Counted from the stretch's first letter, positions 10,366-20,529 are shown. The stretch is DNA of 64,000 nucleotides from Bradyrhizobium hereditatis (GCF_020329435.1 NZ_JAGKJK010000003.1:462234-526233), one strand, 5' to 3'. Made by a program: numbers and translations. Notes: generated by a model not told the origin, from the letters alone.

Positions 10366-11488
10366 CCGACGAACGTCTCAATGGTCTGCGATGGGACAAA
10401 ACCTTGCGGGTTTTCGGCGGCCTTTTCGCGATTTGAGTTTGCCATGAAGCAGTGCGGCTAAAGGCCCATGCGACGCGATCACGGCCACGGAAGCGGGTCT
10501 TCTCTTGCCCCGCAATCGTCTTGATCCAGCCGAATGCCTCCTCGATCCGCTTGCGGATGCGCTGGCTGACGGCATAGCCGCCGTGCCGGGTCGTTCGCCC
10601 GTCAATCGCAGAGCTACGGCCGCTGGTGTTCTGTGCCACATGCGGCGTCACGTTCATCGAGCGCAGCTCGTTGACGAAGTCTTCCACATCGTAGGCTTTG
10701 TGGGCGCCAAGCGTGATCGCTGTCGGCCGGTCGGCACGAGGCTCGATCATGTGCAGCGCGGCCACCCGCTCGGCATGCCCATCGGCTTGCGTCAGGCAGG
10801 CGTCCACCAGCAGATCGTGGCGGTTCTCCATCAGCCCGTGCCCAATGAAGCACAGCTTCGTCTCCTTGCCTTTGCCCTTGCGATACAGCCTGGCGTCTGG
10901 ATCGGTGGTCGAAGCATGGGTGTCATTCGAGCGTTTCTGGCCGTGGAAGTCCGCATCGGCATTGCAGCCGCCGCCTTGCGCCGGCGGCTCGCCGGAGCCG
11001 TCCTTCGGCTTGACACTCTTCATCGAGGCCCAGGCCTCGATCAGCGTGCCATCGACCGAGAAGTGATCACTCGATAGAAGCCTCTTCACCCTGGGCTGCG
11101 CCAGCATCGCCGCCAGGAACTTCGCCGCGATGTCGCCTTCCAGCAGCCGGTCGCGGTTCTTCGAGAACACCGAATAGTCCCAGGCTGCGTCGTCGACGCC
11201 GATGCCGACGAACCAGCGGAACAGCAGGTCGTATTCCAGTCGCTCCATCAGAAGCCGCTCCGAGCGGATCGAATAAAACGCCTGCAACAGCATCGCCCGC
11301 AGCAGCTTCTCCGGCGGGATCGACGGCCGCCCAATTGGCGAATAGAGCGCGGCAAACTCTCGCTCCAGCGCCGACAGCGCTTCGTTCACAATCGTCCGGA
11401 TCGCTCGTAGCGGATGATTACGCCGCACCCGCGCCTCCAGGTCGACGTAGCTGAACAGCTCGCCCGTTCGATTGTCGCCGCCGCGCAC
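10271..11488 (-). pseudogene. IS5-family transposase with a foreign C-terminus
   Basis: Residues 1-343 match the DDE transposase common in rhizobia, beginning MRGGDNRTGELFSYVDLEAR, with SVDGTLIEAW in the catalytic core and RFRGRDRVAWAF near the expected end. After residue 343 (about 10460) the last 62 residues are unlike the family, so the end of the element has probably been lost or replaced and the frame runs into neighbouring DNA. I found no terminal inverted repeat on the downstream side. The upstream side abuts the IS630-family element. Confidence 0.75.
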
Positions 11489-11566
11489 GCACCATCTCCG
11501 AATCTCGTCGGAGCCAATGAATTACGGTCGCCGGTCGGCGGCGAGCGCCTTTTTTCAACGGCCTGC

Positions 11567-12621
11567 TAGAGCGGGATGAGATTAGGTTTGGTCATATCCA
11601 GCGTTGGCGAAGTAATTGGCGCATTCGGCCGGTGAGACGGTGTTGAGGATCGGAGCGATAGCATCGTAGACCGCCTCGGTGGTTCGCTGTGCGGCTTTGC
11701 GCAGCCAGTGTTTGAACTTGGCGAAGAACTGCTCGATCGGGTTCAGATCGGGCGAGTATTTGGGCAGATAGAAGAGCCGGGCGCCGACGGCACGGATGGC
11801 GCGACGCACGGCAGTGGACTTGTGCGAGCCGAGATTGTCCATGATCACGATGTCGCCGGGCTGCAAGGTCGGGACCAAAACCTTCTCGATGTAGAGTTGG
11901 AAGGCTTCGCCGTTGATCGGGCCCTCGATGAACCACGGAGCGGTGATGCGATCGTGGCGCAAAGCGGCCATGAAGGTCATGGTTTGCCAGCGGCCGTGCG
12001 GCACCTTGGCTTTGATGCGTTGGCCGCGCGGTGCCCAACCCTGCAGCGGCGCCATATTGGTTTTGGTCCAGGTCTCATCGATGAACACCAGGCGGGAGGG
12101 ATCGATCCGATCCTGATACTTGGTCCACTGTGCCCGCCGACGGGCAACGTCGGGACGGTCCTGCTCGGCGGCAATCAGCGTCTTTTTTTGTAACTGAGCT
12201 TCTCCGCGTGGACGAACTCCTACATCGTGCGGTAATCGACCTTGAGGCCACGCTCAGTGAGCTCGCCCACCAGCCCGCGCACGGTAAAATCCGCCTCCCG
12301 GCACCGTTGCATCAGCCATTCGCGGTGCGCTCCCGCAATCTTCTTTGGCCTATAGCCACCGATCTGGTCCGGCTTGACGCTGCCGGTCTCGCGGAAGCGC
12401 CGTACCCAGTTGATCGCTGTGCTGACGCCCACCCCAAACTGGGCCGCCGCCTGATGCCGCGACAAGCCGCCCTTGATGACGGACCTGACCACCCGCTCGC
12501 GAAGATCTTCCGAATAGGCTCGCCCCATCCATGCTGGCCTCCTTCCCAGCCAGCATGTTGAATCAGAACCGACCTGATTTGGGAATCCTCAATCGATTCA
12601 AACTAGACCCATCCCGCTCTA
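11567..12621. mobile_element. IS630-family insertion sequence
   Basis: Both ends carry the inverted repeat GAGCGGGATG, flanked by TA on each side (11567 and 12620-12621), the TA target duplication typical of the IS630/Tc1 group. Total length is about 1055 bp and one transposase region fills it. It inserted between the IS5-family element and the secreted BP74-like gene. Confidence 0.85.
11582..12528 (-). pseudogene. IS630-family transposase, interrupted
   Basis: The N-terminal helix-turn-helix part (12528-12220) starts MGRAYSEDLRERVVRSVI and stops at a TAG where relatives carry Trp (DYRTM-W). The catalytic DDE part (about 12190-11582) contains FIDETWTKTNMAPLQGW, IVIMDNLGSHKS and SPDLNPIEQFF. 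Between them is a run of seven A, a plausible frameshift site of the kind some IS630 elements use. The TAG nonsense codon makes this copy probably inactive. Confidence 0.8.
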
Positions 12622-12676
12622 GGTTTGAATCCTTCCCCTTTGGGCTACAGGACTTCCTCGACGAAAGGCAATCGCG

Positions 12677-13116
12677 ATGTGGAGAATGCTTCTGCCAGCG
12701 GCGTCAATCGCGTGGCTTGCAGCGCTGACGGTTGCCGAATCTGCCGCGCAGCCGACGACCGACGTTGCCCGTTTCTCGTTCCGCCAAACCGGAACGGACA
12801 AACAGATCAAGCACTTCATCTTCGAGGTCCGCGGAAAGCCGGCCATCGACGAGATGCGGACGATCTTGGCCGACCCGAGCTCGACAAAGCGAAATGTGTC
12901 AGGCGTGATCGATCAATCTCCGGCAGTCTACAACCCGCAATGGCATTTCATCTGATGCCGGAGACCGTGAAGCCCTTTGAGCTGCAGATCGAGGTCTGCG
13001 ACGCCAACGTGATGTACGTCGAAGCCCATCTTGACGAGGTGGGAGGAGCATTCCTGCCGAAATCGTTTTGGTGTCCCTGGTCTTCGGAATTGGAGTTCGA
13101 AGTGCCGGTGCATTGA
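12677..13116 (+). pseudogene. Secreted BP74-like domain protein, frameshifted
   Basis: The N-terminus is a signal peptide (MWRMLLPAASIAWLAALTVAESAAQ). The mature part begins RFSFRQTGTDKQIKHFIFEV, and after a one-base deletion at about 12950 (stop after PQWHFI) the other frame carries on with ETVKPFELQIEVCDA and GGAFLPKSFWCPWSS. The combined sequence fits the small calmodulin-binding BP74-like domain found in secreted bacterial proteins. Function in bacteria is unknown. It begins just outside the IS630 element. Confidence 0.55.
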
Positions 13117-13236
13117 TGAGGCCCACCTCACCCTCATTTTCTTGCGGTGCCCTGGGTTACGTGGCTGGCAGAAGCTGAGCCGGAGTGCGGTGGCAGTCAT
13201 TCGTAGGCCCGCTTGCAAATGCGTGTCGTCGTGGAG

Positions 13237-15831
13237 TTAACCGCAACCCTCGCAGGCCTTTCGAGTCCATGCGATCACCTTGGCCAACGCGATGCGCAGC
13301 TCAGGCTCGGCTTCGTCGTGCCACCGCCCGAGAATCCTAGAGAGTACCGGCCGCCGGAGGCTCTCATCCAGCAGCGATAGCCGAGCGGCCGCAACGTCGG
13401 CTTCAAAGTTGCGGCGCTCCGCATCGTGCCGGGCGCGCACAAGCCGACCAATCACGGCTCCGTCCAAGGCGGGTGCGCTCACGCCACGGTACCACTGGAG
13501 CGCCAAACCGCGAAGGACTGCTGCCCTGGTCGAGAGGTCGGGCCGACCCATAGCGGCATTTGCGAGTCGCTGCGCAACCTCTTCGGGCAAGTCGGTCACG
13601 GCTGCAGCCCTACCAAGAGCCCCAAGCGCGTCCTCGTCACCGGCGATGATCACCATCTCACCACGATAATTGCTCGCCCGCGGTGGAAACCGCGATGCCG
13701 GTGACAGCCTTGCAGTGAGGATCGCGAGCCTGCTCGGGCTCAGCGCGCCATCGAGCGCAGCCAGATGTCCGAGGCCCCGATGGAAGTCGCTCATGGTGCG
13801 CTGGGCGCTCTCCTGTTCGGCAGCCCATCGGCGGATCTCGGCGACCGAATTCCGGTCGAGATGGTTTACGTTCGCGGCGAGTGCCGCGAATGCGGCAACC
13901 GGTGCAAAATCATCCATTCCCGACGAAGAGGTCATCCGCTCGATCAAGGCCGTCACAAGGCCGAGCGTTAGCGGCTGACCTGGCGCGATCGCCCGTATCA
14001 GTTCCGATACAGGCGATGCCTTCGACAGGTCGAGGCCCTCTCGGCGCCCGACGGTTTCCAAATATTCGAGGGTCTGGCCTGTCAACAGACCTCGCCGCCC
14101 CATTTCAGCGAGAGCAAGAGCGGCGAACTGCTGCCCTGCGTTCGCCGGTTCACCAGGATCGGCTTCGGCGAGACTTCGAAAGTCGTTCAGAAACAGGGTT
14201 TCGATGCGCCCTCGTCGCTGCTTGTCCTCGATCAGGAGGGCGGCGGCGAGCCGGCCGTGGGCTGCGCACCAACCACGGTCCAAAGCGTCCAGCGCGGACG
14301 TTAGCGCGTCCTTAAGTGTAGAGCGGCTCGGGGCGTCCGAAAGGATTCTCGCTAGGGCATGAGCATAGGCCGAGAACTCCGACGCACGTCGATCCGGATC
14401 TTTCTGATGCGCCCACCGATATGCCGCGATGCGGCTCAGTTCGAACACACTGGCCGCACGCCCGTTCGCGTCCAATGGCGCGGTTGCCGCGAGCCAAGTT
14501 GCATCCCTGGCGAAGACCTCCGTTTCGGCCGAGAGAATCCTAAAATCCATATCACTAGCGGGCGTGGCGGAGCAGTCGAGGTCTGGTTTCCGATTCAGAG
14601 GATAAACCTGGCCACCAATCACCACCGTGGAATCGCCAGACAGTGAGGCCAGGAAAACCACTTCATCGCTCGGAGGCGCGTCGTCGTCGGGCCGAAGGGC
14701 GGCGGACTGACCGGCAGCCATCATCGACGCGGACGCGAACCGCGGGCGCGCGAGGCCGCCCTCCAGATCGCGCAACCAAGGTCTGAGGCCGCGCGAATCG
14801 AGGTGACCGATCAGACCGCGCATGGAGGCCCTGCCGAGCGCGGCGGCAAAACTATCCGCAGTCGGTTTCAGGTCGGCCAGAACGAAACCGGTGTCGACTT
14901 CAGCCCCGAGGTGAAGCGGGAGGGCCACATAGGTCGTGCTCAGTCCCGGACGGACCAGGATTTCGCCCGTTCCCGAAACCGCAAGATGGTAGACCATGCC
15001 GTCAATCGCCACGATCGTGACCGCGGCGGCAACTGCGCCGATACTGAGAATTCTGCGCACGCGCCGACGGACCGTTTCGGCAACGGACAGTTCGCGTCCG
15101 AGCGACCGGCTCGCCACAACGGGAAGTTTTGTGGCGGACACCGACAGCCCACCTGCAACGGGTTCCTGACGCTGGCCCGCCTTGAGGGCAGCAGCATTCA
15201 GCGGGACCTGCTCGCGAAGTCGCGGCAAGAGAGCCGCCTCGAGATCGACCAGGCCCATGCTGTCGGCTATATCCGAGTCCGTTGAGAGGGCTCGGATGAG
15301 AACGTCAGAGAATAGGGAGCGCCTTAGCTTGTCATCCTCCCAAGCAATTTGGTCGGCCCGCGACGAAGCAATCACCAAACGGGCAGCGCTACCGCTCAAA
15401 TTCGAGAAAAAACGAGCTCCCGCGGCGATCGATTCTGCGTGGCAGCAATCTATCAGCACGAGGATCCGAGCTGCACGGACCGAGCCCAGCAGGGCATCAA
15501 TCATTGGTCCATCCAGGCTCGCGGAGCCTGGATGGGCGTCGGCAAGACAGAACCAGCCATCGATCTCGCCGTGGCCGCACATGTAGACGAGAAACAGATC
15601 GAATGCGCCGGCGCATGAAATTGTCGCGAAAGCCGTTTCGACGCCGCGCCTTGTCGGCTCACCCTCCCTAGGGAGGACGATGTGAACGTGGTTGCTCCCG
15701 CTCCAAGCAGCGGACGCGTAGCGGTGAAATGCTTCCGCATCCTCCACCGCGTATTTGAGCCGCATCGAGCTGCTGCGGTAGTAGGCGTCCTGATAGTCGA
15801 CGATCCCTATACTGATCGAAGCGCATCGCAT
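13237..15831 (-). CDS. Caspase-family (peptidase C14) protease with membrane segment and helical C-terminus
   Basis: An 864-residue protein. Residues 1-200 form a caspase/metacaspase domain: MRCASISIGIVDYQD at the start, catalytic His in MCGHGE (H87) and catalytic Cys in LIDCCHAES (C130). A hydrophobic segment at about 262-285 should anchor it in the inner membrane. The remaining 580 residues are Ala/Leu/Arg-rich and mostly helical, suggesting a repeat or sensor region. It starts 7 bases after a small membrane-protein gene, so they form an operon. Bacterial caspase-like proteases often act as suicide effectors in conflict systems; that role is inferred here. The frame is fully open. Confidence 0.8.
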   Translation of the reverse strand: MRCASISIGIVDYQDAYYRSSSMRLKYAVEDAEAFHRYASAAWSGSNHVHIVLPREGEPTRRGVETAFATISCAGAFDLFLVYMCGHGEIDGWFCLADAHPGSASLDGPMIDALLGSVRAARILVLIDCCHAESIAAGARFFSNLSGSAARLVIASSRADQIAWEDDKLRRSLFSDVLIRALSTDSDIADSMGLVDLEAALLPRLREQVPLNAAALKAGQRQEPVAGGLSVSATKLPVVASRSLGRELSVAETVRRRVRRILSIGAVAAAVTIVAIDGMVYHLAVSGTGEILVRPGLSTTYVALPLHLGAEVDTGFVLADLKPTADSFAAALGRASMRGLIGHLDSRGLRPWLRDLEGGLARPRFASASMMAAGQSAALRPDDDAPPSDEVVFLASLSGDSTVVIGGQVYPLNRKPDLDCSATPASDMDFRILSAETEVFARDATWLAATAPLDANGRAASVFELSRIAAYRWAHQKDPDRRASEFSAYAHALARILSDAPSRSTLKDALTSALDALDRGWCAAHGRLAAALLIEDKQRRGRIETLFLNDFRSLAEADPGEPANAGQQFAALALAEMGRRGLLTGQTLEYLETVGRREGLDLSKASPVSELIRAIAPGQPLTLGLVTALIERMTSSSGMDDFAPVAAFAALAANVNHLDRNSVAEIRRWAAEQESAQRTMSDFHRGLGHLAALDGALSPSRLAILTARLSPASRFPPRASNYRGEMVIIAGDEDALGALGRAAAVTDLPEEVAQRLANAAMGRPDLSTRAAVLRGLALQWYRGVSAPALDGAVIGRLVRARHDAERRNFEADVAAARLSLLDESLRRPVLSRILGRWHDEAEPELRIALAKVIAWTRKACEGCG

Positions 15832-15837
15832 CGCGCT

Positions 15838-16200
15838 CTACCACCTGAAAAAGCCTACCACGCTGGGGTGGGCGCCGTGCGCGCCGATCGGAGCTAAGAT
15901 CGTCGTGAGCTTCTGGAGGATGAGCGGCGTCGAGAGCCCGACATGTAATGCAACGATGCCATCCGCTCTGGGCCCGAAGTAAAGCCAGGCTATCAGCCCT
16001 CCGGCGAGCGCCAACAGCATGGAGACGATCCAATAGAACGGGTTCCGAGTATAGGAAGGTAGCGTTCCCTCACGGAGCAAGCCTCTCCAGTGCAAAAGTT
16101 CAAGTAGAACACCTCCCACCGTCCCTACCATAAACACCTGCCACGCAGAGGTCAGAGACATAGCGATGCTCCAGATCAGAGACCGGGTCCGACTGGCCAA
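15838..16200 (-). CDS. Small inner-membrane protein paired with the caspase-like protease
   Basis: A 120-residue protein with two or three hydrophobic stretches (about 18-38, 53-73 and 82-100). A second Met at residue 14 is an equally possible start. Its stop is directly followed by the caspase start, implying co-transcription. The pairing suggests a membrane partner or sensor for the protease, which itself has a membrane segment. Family not recognised. Confidence 0.6.
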   Translation of the reverse strand: MASRTRSLIWSIAMSLTSAWQVFMVGTVGGVLLELLHWRGLLREGTLPSYTRNPFYWIVSMLLALAGGLIAWLYFGPRADGIVALHVGLSTPLILQKLTTILAPIGAHGAHPSVVGFFRW

Positions 16201-16539
16201 GCTTCAGCGCACCCGCGCAATCGTGCGGCCCAGGCGCTCTGTTCGAAACCGGATGTCCTTCATATCTCTGCGCGAAGGTCTTCGGCACTGGGCATCTCCC
16301 TAGGTTCGGTAACAGCTCCAGCCGGGAAAACTGGTTACGGCCTTGTCGTAGATCTCGATGTGGCGAACATGCAGCCGAAGGAACGCACGGCGGATTGAGC
16401 AACAGAACTCAGCTTTGGCGTGTGCGAAGGCCCTTCAGATGTTTATCGCGCTGCCTGATCGAGCCCTCTTCAGATTGGCGTGAGCTCGATGTCCAGGGCG
16501 AGTTCCCGGTACGGCGCGGCCTGTACCCACCGATTCAGA

Positions 16540-16960
16540 AGGTTCATTGCGAGGGAACATCACCGCCTCGAACCGGGTCGTCACCGATGTCACCTACATT
16601 CAGACCGCCGAAGGCTGTATGTACCTGGCTGCCATCGCGGACCTCTTCAGCCGCTAAGATCATCGGTGGTGCGATGCACGGCCACATGCGGATCGAGCTC
16701 GTCTCCTCCGCGCTATCGATGACGATCCGCTAGCGGCGGCCCGCTGCCGGATTGATCAGTCATTCGATCGCGGCGTGCAGAGCGGATTCACAGGAGTGTC
16801 GCGCCGCCCTCGTCCCGCCGATATCACCGCTTGTCTTCAGACGAATTTGGCCGGGCGTTCAGACGGAGGGCATGATTGAAACGCTTGCATGTTTCGTTAC
16901 CTCGAGAACCGAGAGTGCTGGTGCTGGCTTTCCGTCACATTAAGAAAGCCCAACAAAATG
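16540..16960 (+). pseudogene. IS3-family orfB (rve integrase) remnant
   Basis: Reads NRVVTDVTYIQTAEGCMYLA, close to the integrase-core motif of IS3-family transposases (TDITYI.TAEGWLYLA), then a stop and, in shifted frames, RIELVSSALSMTIR and GLISHS, matching the following part of the core. Multiple stops and indels show it is dead. Neither end of the element can be placed. Confidence 0.6.
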
Positions 16961-17740
16961 ATCCGTCGTGACTGGCCTCGAATGCGGATCGAAGCGTCAA
17001 CATACGGCCGTCGAAGATGAGCACCGCCGCTTAAGCCGGCGGCTTTCCCGAGAAATTTGAACGACAAGGCATGCGCCTGCCTCGTATATTGTTGGAGGAC
17101 CGCCATCCGAGGGTATTTGCGAAGTATCGAGCATATCGCCCCTTCCCGGCCGCCCCTCCGGTATCGAGTGGCTTCGATCCAAGTATTCAAGACTTTTTGA
17201 ACCGACTGCGATCGTCCCGGTCAGTTTGTTGTAATGCAAGTCGCACGGAATCTTCTTTATTCACCCGCAATTAAGAATTCGAAAAATCTCATCGGACAGA
17301 CCGATCTCACCTGACAAAAGGTAACCGAAACTAACGTGCGAGTTCCTCCTGCTTCGGCCAGATTCATTCCGCTCTCGCACACCTAGATGGCCCGATCACG
17401 TAGATGAAGCGGCTCTGCGTGAATGAAATCGATGGCCGGCGTCGCCTCTACCGTTGATCAAACGATGCTCAGAGCGGATGCGGCCGTTCTGGTCATAGAG
17501 TGGAAGCAACACTCAGCCAGACGATCCGATACAGTTTCTCGCTGCACGCGCGTGCACTGTTAGCGAGCTTCGATTCAAACACCCCTCTCTCCAATGGCAT
17601 TGACGCGCATCTCTCCCATACGCGATCAATTTTTGCGCTGTGCATATTTGATCATAATTTCCACGCTACAACCTAACGCAGCGTGAGCTTCAAGCTGTTT
17701 CTTTCGAGCGAGTGTTGCGCTGCCGTTACAGCAATCTCCG
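16961..17740. other. Intergenic region, no supported gene
   Basis: About 780 bases with only short frames lacking recognisable domains. The end nearest 17740 should contain the promoter of the outer-membrane protein gene, but I see no clear consensus promoter. Confidence 0.4.
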
Positions 17741-17794
17741 ATGACGTTGCTAAGACGCGCGGCCTGGGGGCCATCTAAAGGAAAGAAACTGGAA

Positions 17795-18490
17795 ATGAAG
17801 AACTTGTTGCTTGTGACCTGCAGCATCCTCGCGCTTGGCGCGGTCGCACCGGCATTGGGCGCGGATCTCGCTGCGCAGCCCGTCTATAAGGCGCCGCCGC
17901 CACCGCCGCAGGTCGCGGCCGCGATCTACGACTGGAGCGGTTTGTACATCGGTATCAACGGCGGTTGGGGCTTCAGCGATGTGACCGGTGGCACGGTGGG
18001 TGGCCAGATCGGCTATCGCCAGCAGATGGGCCAGGCGGTGTTTGGTCTTGAAGGTCAGGGCAACTGGGCTGATTTCAGTGGCTCCAATGTCAGCACAACC
18101 TTCCCGCTCAATACCAACCGCAGCACGATCGACGCGTTCGGCCTGATCACTGGGCTGATCGGGTACACCTCCAACAACGTTCTGCTTTACGCCAAGGGCG
18201 GTGCTGCGGTGACGAGCAACACCTATCAGGTCACCTCAACCCTGACCGGCGCGCAGGTGGCGAGCACCGATAATACGCGCTTGGGCGCAGCGGTTGGCGC
18301 TGGTGTGGAGGTCGGATTTGCGCCGAACTGGTCGGTCGGCGTCGAGTACGACCACCTGTTCATGCCGGACACCAACGTGAGCTTCACCACGGCCGCTGGA
18401 GTGGTCGCGACCGATCGCATCCGCCAGGATTTCGATCTCCTGACCCTGCGGCTCAATTACAAATTTAGCCCGCCGGTTCTCAAATACTGA
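17795..18490 (+). CDS. Outer-membrane beta-barrel protein (Omp25/RopB-like)
   Basis: A 231-residue protein with a signal peptide (MKNLLLVTCSILALGAVAP, cleavage near LGA-ADL), a Pro-rich linker (APPPPPQ) and then WSGLYIGINGGWGF, the hallmark opening of the alphaproteobacterial Omp25/Omp31/RopB porin-like family. Alternating Gly/aromatic residues continue to the C-terminal LRLNYKF strand. ATG 17795 is chosen because AAAGGAAAG lies at a proper distance and the signal peptide starts there; a longer in-frame start at 17741 would spoil it. It sits in the outer membrane, with a structural or envelope role. A good terminator follows. Confidence 0.85.
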   Translation: MKNLLLVTCSILALGAVAPALGADLAAQPVYKAPPPPPQVAAAIYDWSGLYIGINGGWGFSDVTGGTVGGQIGYRQQMGQAVFGLEGQGNWADFSGSNVSTTFPLNTNRSTIDAFGLITGLIGYTSNNVLLYAKGGAAVTSNTYQVTSTLTGAQVASTDNTRLGAAVGAGVEVGFAPNWSVGVEYDHLFMPDTNVSFTTAAGVVATDRIRQDFDLLTLRLNYKFSPPVLKY

Positions 18491-18515
18491 TCACTTCGCT
18501 TTCAAACGGCGGATG

Positions 18516-18546
18516 AAAGCCCCGGCCCTTAGGCCGGGGCTTTTTT
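18516..18546 (+). terminator. Rho-independent terminator of the outer-membrane protein gene
   Basis: A perfect stem AAGCCCCGGCC/GGCCGGGGCTT with a CTTA loop, followed by a run of T, 26 bases after the stop codon. Confidence 0.95.
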
Positions 18547-19272
18547 ACCGCCACCTAACCGCGTTCTGTTTTCCGGTTCTACGCAAGGATTCTGTCTGCA
18601 AACCGTATTGGTTGAGTATTTTCAAGGTGACCCAGCCAAACTCGAACGCTCGAAGGCTGGCAAGGCGAATCTGACACGGTCCGGCACAGTGGTGATGCAT
18701 GATCGAGGATGAGCACGCAGACGGCCGGACAGCCTCCCCCCGGTCAAGAGCGCGTCCATGCCCAGGCCCACTTCCATTTCTGAGGTCCGCAACGCACTGT
18801 TCAGCTTACGAATCTCACGTTTGGGAGCGCCGGATCGGCTTCAGCCCGCTCACACGATCCGATTGTTAAGAGAATGGTAATGCTTGTGCGCGACGTCTAG
18901 GCATTCTGCGAGCGCCGGCTGCGCAGAACGCTTGCTTCAACTTTTGTTTGCCCCCCTGGGTTCGACACGCGGAGGCACGGCAAGAGGAATCCGTTTATGT
19001 CTTTTGACGATTCAGGCCTAATCTGAGCTACTGTTTGCCTACGTTAACAGCCCCGTCATATGCGTTTAGTCTTTAGCCTTCTGGACCTGGTTGTAGCAGA
19101 CGCTTTGTCATAGCTGCGCCTCATCGGGAAGCTGATCGGGCAATGCTTTCATGTCCCCGTTCCCATCCTGCTCCGCCTCTGCGACTTTATGAGTCGCAGA
19201 CAACCGAATGCCAGCGCCTTGTTCCTTTGCATACAAAGAACGCGCAATGCCCGCTACGGTGGAAGAACCATG
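18547..19272. other. Intergenic region, no supported gene
   Basis: About 725 bases between the terminator and the end of the convergent cytochrome c peroxidase gene. Only short frames without recognisable domains are present. Confidence 0.4.
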
Positions 19273-20373
19273 CTATTTGCCTAAAGAGGGCCGCGGCGTC
19301 GCGTCGGTACGCGTGGGCAGTTTCGGATACTCAATCTTAGGCAGCTGCCCCGTCAGCGAATTCAGAAACGCAACAATATCGTTCTTTTCCTTATCGCTGA
19401 GCTCGATGCCAAGCTGGGTTTCACCCATCACGCCAACCGCTTGCTTGAGGCTCCAAACCTGGCCTGAATGGAAGTATGGGGCCCGCAACGCGACATTGCG
19501 CAACGGCGCGGCGCGGAAAACGTACTCGTCGCTGGCCGCCTTAGTGACCGCGTATCGGCCCTTGTCAGACGCCGGAAGCAGGGTTGCTCCCGGTCTTTCG
19601 ATCACGCCGAACGGGAAGTAATCCTGTCCGCCAACGTTGATTCCGTTGTGACAAGAGGAGCACCCCGTTTGAATGAAGAGCTTCAATCCTGCCTTCTGCT
19701 GATCATTGAGAGCAGTCGAATCGCCTTCAAGGTACTGATCGAATGGAGCAGCGGGTGTAATTAGAGTCGCTTCAAAGGCCTCGATCGCCTTCGCGAAGTT
19801 GTCAAAGGTGACCGACGACGCCTCGTTCGGGAACGCCTTCTTGAACATGACGACATAGTCACTCATCGAATTCAACGTATCAAGCACATGATCTGGGGTC
19901 GCGTTCATTTCGACACGCGCCTGCACGGGTCCCTTAGCTTGCGCCTTGAGGTCTGCGGCACGTCCATCCCAGAACTGCGCGAGATTGAATACCGCGTTAT
20001 AGACAGTTGGCGCCCGACGTGGACCCTGCTGCCAGCCATGCCCGACCGAGGTCGGACCGGCATCGACTCCGCCGGTAGCAAGATTATGGCAGCTATTGCA
20101 GCTGATGATCCCGCTAGCTGACAGCCGCGGATCGAAGAACAGCATCTTGCCCAGTTCGACCTTGTCGTGAGTGACCGGATTGTCCTTCACAGCAGGCATG
20201 ATCGAGGGAATCGGTTTGAAAATCTGCCTAGCAGCTCTCATCCAATCATCTTCGGGGCTAGCCTGTGATGAGGCCAACATTACAACGGCCGCAACGGATA
20301 GCTTGCGTACAAGGTGAAGCTCCCACGCTAACTTTTTCACAATACCTCTCATCGGCACCAAACAGGACGGCAT
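19273..20373 (-). CDS. Di-haem cytochrome c peroxidase
   Basis: A 366-residue protein of the CcpA/MauG family, which reduces hydrogen peroxide with electrons from cytochrome c in the periplasm. Two haem-binding CxxCH motifs are present (CNSCH near residue 93 and CSSCH near 238), with FFDPRLS and FWDGRA typical of the family. The N-terminus carries a signal-peptide-like segment (LSVAAVVMLASSQAS); the start may be an internal Met nearer to it. Upstream are a perfect sigma-54 promoter and a NifA enhancer, so it is probably induced with nitrogen fixation in the microaerobic nodule. Confidence 0.9.
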   Translation of the reverse strand: MPSCLVPMRGIVKKLAWELHLVRKLSVAAVVMLASSQASPEDDWMRAARQIFKPIPSIMPAVKDNPVTHDKVELGKMLFFDPRLSASGIISCNSCHNLATGGVDAGPTSVGHGWQQGPRRAPTVYNAVFNLAQFWDGRAADLKAQAKGPVQARVEMNATPDHVLDTLNSMSDYVVMFKKAFPNEASSVTFDNFAKAIEAFEATLITPAAPFDQYLEGDSTALNDQQKAGLKLFIQTGCSSCHNGINVGGQDYFPFGVIERPGATLLPASDKGRYAVTKAASDEYVFRAAPLRNVALRAPYFHSGQVWSLKQAVGVMGETQLGIELSDKEKNDIVAFLNSLTGQLPKIEYPKLPTRTDATPRPSLGK

Positions 20374-20427
20374 CGTCCCTGTTTATGTCACGCACTCACG
20401 CTTGCCCGAGTGATGGCTGCATCTACT

Positions 20428-20443
20428 AGCAACCGCCGTGCCA
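20428..20443 (-). promoter_or_regulatory. Sigma-54 (-24/-12) promoter for the cytochrome c peroxidase
   Basis: The minus strand reads TGGCACGGCGGTTGCT, an exact match to the TGGCAC-N5-TTGCW consensus with correct GG-to-GC spacing, 55 bases upstream of the gene. Confidence 0.9.
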
Positions 20444-20513
20444 GTGGCGCTCGGCAAAAACTAAGCTGCTGATTTAACTTTCAAAGCAATTGCGACCAGC
20501 GGATAACGTTAGA

Positions 20514-20529
20514 TGTCTTGAACCTGACA
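20514..20529. promoter_or_regulatory. NifA upstream activator sequence
   Basis: TGT-CTTGAACCTG-ACA matches the TGT-N10-ACA enhancer bound by NifA. It lies about 70 bases upstream of the -24 element, a normal distance for activation by looping. Confidence 0.85.

Noticed and set aside
10271..10460. C-terminal 62 residues of the IS5-family transposase as a genuine extension
   Set aside because: They are Arg/Pro-rich, unlike the family, and the DNA has more coding-like sequence in another frame.
12615..12650. GGTTTGAATCC just outside the IS630 element resembles a tRNA T-arm
   Set aside because: No acceptor, D-arm or anticodon arm can be folded around it; the match is to one short motif only.
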